From NCBI GenBank assembly GCA_030527185.1, contig JAUNBF010000007.1, forward strand, positions 1 through 64,000: DNA of 64,000 nt. The letters run 5' to 3'. This DNA is from Planctomycetia bacterium. GTDB taxonomy: Bacteria > Planctomycetota > Planctomycetia > Pirellulales > Thermoguttaceae. The translations under genes were made by a program, and so were the position numbers. Positions 62,184 through 64,000 of the stretch are shown piece by piece. The notes under the pieces are model-generated. The model was not told the DNA's origin and made no database searches. It saw only the letters and a list, made by a program, of their open reading frames with translations. Each line of letters starts with the position of its first letter. Within the stretch, counting starts at the first letter, position 1.

Positions 62184-64000
62184 AGATTTCCCACCCTCGA
62201 CAGGAATGGTCGGAGCGTATTTACGCATACGAATCCCGGCTGGATAAAACGCAGCGCACGCGGACAGGGACGTTTTACACGCCGTGGGAAATTGTGCAAC
62301 CGATGGTGGAAAAGGCACTCCAACCCCTGACACTACGGGCGGATGGCTCGTTTCGGAGCTTGGAGGAGCTTCGCCGTGTGCGGATTGTGGACCCGGCATG
62401 TGGAACGGGGGTCTTTTTGCTGGAAGCCTGTTTTCAGTGGGGAGAAATTCTTCGTCGGCAGGCACAGCGTGAGGGGAAAGATTTGCCGCAACCGTGCCGG
62501 GAGGTGGTGCGGAGGAATCTGTGGGGAATCGACATCGATTCGCAGGCGGTGGAGATTGCCCGCGAACTGTTGACGCTGGCAGGGGAGGGGGAAGTGCCGC
62601 CGAATCTCTTTGTGGCGGACAGCCTGAAAAACTGGCAAAACCGGGCGATTTTTCCCGATGGTGGTTTCGATGTCCTCATTGGAAATCCGCCATTTCTGGG
62701 AGGGCGGAAGATTCGTCGGATGCTGGGGGACGATTATTTTCAGTTTCTCACGGAAGAATTTGCACCGGGAGTGAGCGGGAACGCGGATTTGTGTGCCTAC
62801 TTTTTTCGTCTGGCGGAGAAAGTGGTGCGGCCGGGCGGAATCTGCGGTTTTCTTGCCACGAATACCATTGCCGAAGGGGATACACGCCGGGGTGGGTTGG
62901 ATGTGTTGGTGCAAAAGGGTGCCCGGATTTTTCATGCCGAGCGATTTTCCTGGCAGCGCGATGCCGTGGTGCAAGTACGCGGAATCCACCTCCAGTTTCC
63001 TGGAAATCCCGACGCATTCGAGCCTCCCTGCCAACTGTACGGCAAGCGGGTGGAACAGATTGTTTCGTCGCTCAAAACGCTGAATGTGGTTCGGAAGCCA
63101 GCCACGTTTCCCGAAAACCGGGATTTGTGCTTTCAGGGATGGGTGCTGGCGTCGCAGGGATTTTTGCTGACACTGGCGGAAGCGGAGGAATTTTTGGCTC
63201 GGGATGCCCGGAACCGAGAGGTGATTTTCCCGTATTTTACCGGCGAAGATGTTTTTCTCGCCCCCGATACACTTTCCCTGCGTCCGCGGCGGATGGTGAT
63301 TTTCTTTCACGACTGGCCGCTGGAAAAAGCACAAAGTTATCCCGACGTTTTTCGCCTGGTGGAAGAGCGGGTCGGTCCGCAGCGTCGGGAAAGTCGTCGT
63401 CCGGCTCATCGTCGGCGGTGGTGGCACTTCGGCGACAAACGCCCTGCCCTGACGCGGATTTTGCGGGAAAAGGGGTTGCGGAAAATGCTGTTGCAAACGC
63501 GCCACGCAAAATACCTGACGCCGACGTGGGTTCCGGTTGACGCGATTTATTCCGAGTCGAGCATTCTCTTTCCTGTCGAGTCGGACACCTTTTTGGCCGT
63601 TCTCAACAGTGCCATCCACGAATGCTGGGTGCGGGAAATGGCCAGTTCTCTCGGACTGGAATTGCGGTACACGCCGACGACCTGCTTGAACACGTTTCCG
63701 TTTCCGCCGCCTGCCGAGCTGCCGGGAAAACTCCTTTTCGACCTTCGACTTCAAGCCTGCCGGGAAAAAAATTTCGGCCTGACGGAACTTTACAACCATT
63801 TTCATGACCCCACCTGCCAATCCCCCCTTCTGGAGCAACTTCGCGAAGTCCACCGTTGGAATGACCGGCTCCTCTTGCAGGCCTACGGTTGGGACGACCT
63901 TCTGAACCAGGCGACGCACGACTTCCTCCCCACCTCCCGTGGTGTGCGATTTTTCCTCCCGGCAGCCATGCAACAAGAAATTCTGCATCGATTGATGGAA
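62180..64000 (+). CDS. DNA adenine-type methyltransferase (restriction-modification, right end missing)
   Basis: 607 codons are open and no stop is reached, so the gene continues past the window. A SAM-binding motif DPACGTGVFLLEA is at 71-83, and the catalytic motif NPPF at about 168-171 in VLIGNPPFLGGRK fits N6-adenine methyltransferases. GADLCAYFFRLAEKVVRPGG and GFLATNTIAEGDTRR follow, as in the MmeI/YeeA-like and Eco57I-type family, in which methylation and cutting may be in one chain. The C-terminal part (near residues 495-510, LELRYTPTTCLNTFPFP) looks like the start of a target-recognition domain. The ATG at 62180 overlaps the DUF486 stop. No nuclease domain is seen so far. Confidence 0.85.
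   Translation, partial: MKISHPRQEWSERIYAYESRLDKTQRTRTGTFYTPWEIVQPMVEKALQPLTLRADGSFRSLEELRRVRIVDPACGTGVFLLEACFQWGEILRRQAQREGKDLPQPCREVVRRNLWGIDIDSQAVEIARELLTLAGEGEVPPNLFVADSLKNWQNRAIFPDGGFDVLIGNPPFLGGRKIRRMLGDDYFQFLTEEFAPGVSGNADLCAYFFRLAEKVVRPGGICGFLATNTIAEGDTRRGGLDVLVQKGARIFHAERFSWQRDAVVQVRGIHLQFPGNPDAFEPPCQLYGKRVEQIVSSLKTLNVVRKPATFPENRDLCFQGWVLASQGFLLTLAEAEEFLARDARNREVIFPYFTGEDVFLAPDTLSLRPRRMVIFFHDWPLEKAQSYPDVFRLVEERVGPQRRESRRPAHRRRWWHFGDKRPALTRILREKGLRKMLLQTRHAKYLTPTWVPVDAIYSESSILFPVESDTFLAVLNSAIHECWVREMASSLGLELRYTPTTCLNTFPFPPPAELPGKLLFDLRLQACREKNFGLTELYNHFHDPTCQSPLLEQLREVHRWNDRLLLQAYGWDDLLNQATHDFLPTSRGVRFFLPAAMQQEILHRLME

Overview
The window looks like chromosomal DNA of a Planctomycetes bacterium, probably of the Pirellulales/Thermoguttaceae kind. 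This is inferred from gene content, not from a marker tree. The content that points there: a double-length UvrA, a DUF1080 protein next to a Tat-exported Gfo/Idh/MocA protein, a DUF1598-like protein, a TIGR03009-like protein, a hydrazine-synthase-alpha-like PD40/cytochrome protein, a LacI-fold/AraC XylR-type regulator and many exported low-complexity or HEAT-repeat proteins. Base composition is moderate. Many genes have AGGAG-type ribosome binding sites and recognisable TTGNNN-N16/17-TANNNT promoters, several with an extended -10. No tRNA, rRNA or CRISPR array was found. All genes are separate on both strands, with long same-strand runs and few large operons.

Layout. 0-5 kb: the end of an exported Ala/Pro- then Glu-rich protein (runs off the left edge), a stand-alone CheY-like receiver, an RNase HII-like nuclease and an exported beta-helix protein. 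4.6-16 kb (minus): a GT2 glycosyltransferase overlapping a fused Gfo/Idh/MocA-epimerase, a DUF1598-like exported protein, a UbiA-family prenyltransferase, an exported esterase and a 1409-residue protein of unknown function. 16-26 kb: a DxD glycosyltransferase-like protein, a possible small RNA, a large exported putative glycoside hydrolase, glgC, a lipoprotein with two TlpA-like thioredoxin domains, and a TGS-domain GTPase. 26-40 kb: an XylR-type regulator, an EF-hand lipoprotein, galT, the HzsA-like cytochrome protein, an IS5-type transposase remnant, a DegT aminotransferase, an AddB-like protein with a damaged nuclease site, and an exported FAD oxidoreductase with a discoidin-like tail. 40-50 kb: the 2309-residue UvrA and an exported HEAT-repeat protein. 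50-64 kb: Gfo/Idh/MocA plus DUF1080 pair, a TIGR03009-like protein with an alarmone-hydrolase-like HD protein, an M16-like protein without its zinc motif, phosphofructokinase, infC, a GATase1-like protein, MscS, a large lipoprotein, ruvX, a DUF486 membrane protein and an adenine-type DNA methyltransferase cut by the right edge.

How the genes fit together: several products handle sugars (GT2, DxD glycosyltransferase, fused oxidoreductase-epimerase, DegT aminotransferase, GalT, GlgC, PFK, XylR, putative hydrolases, DUF1080), fitting a saccharide-degrading, glycan-building lifestyle. A second group is housekeeping DNA/RNA work (RNase HII-like, UvrA, AddB-like, RuvX, IF-3). The window holds no obvious multi-gene defence island. 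The methyltransferase at the right edge is the only restriction-modification candidate and its context is missing.

Intergenic DNA carries three overlapping repeat classes: a degenerate ~150-350 bp family with the word CGCAGATTACGCAGAAGACGCAGA in one copy as a perfect 27-bp inverted repeat, a short MITE-like element with 15-17 bp terminal inverted repeats, and AT-rich TTGATAAT/TAATGATT repeats. Coordinates, motifs and repeats were read by eye; family names come from memory of those families, with no database search.
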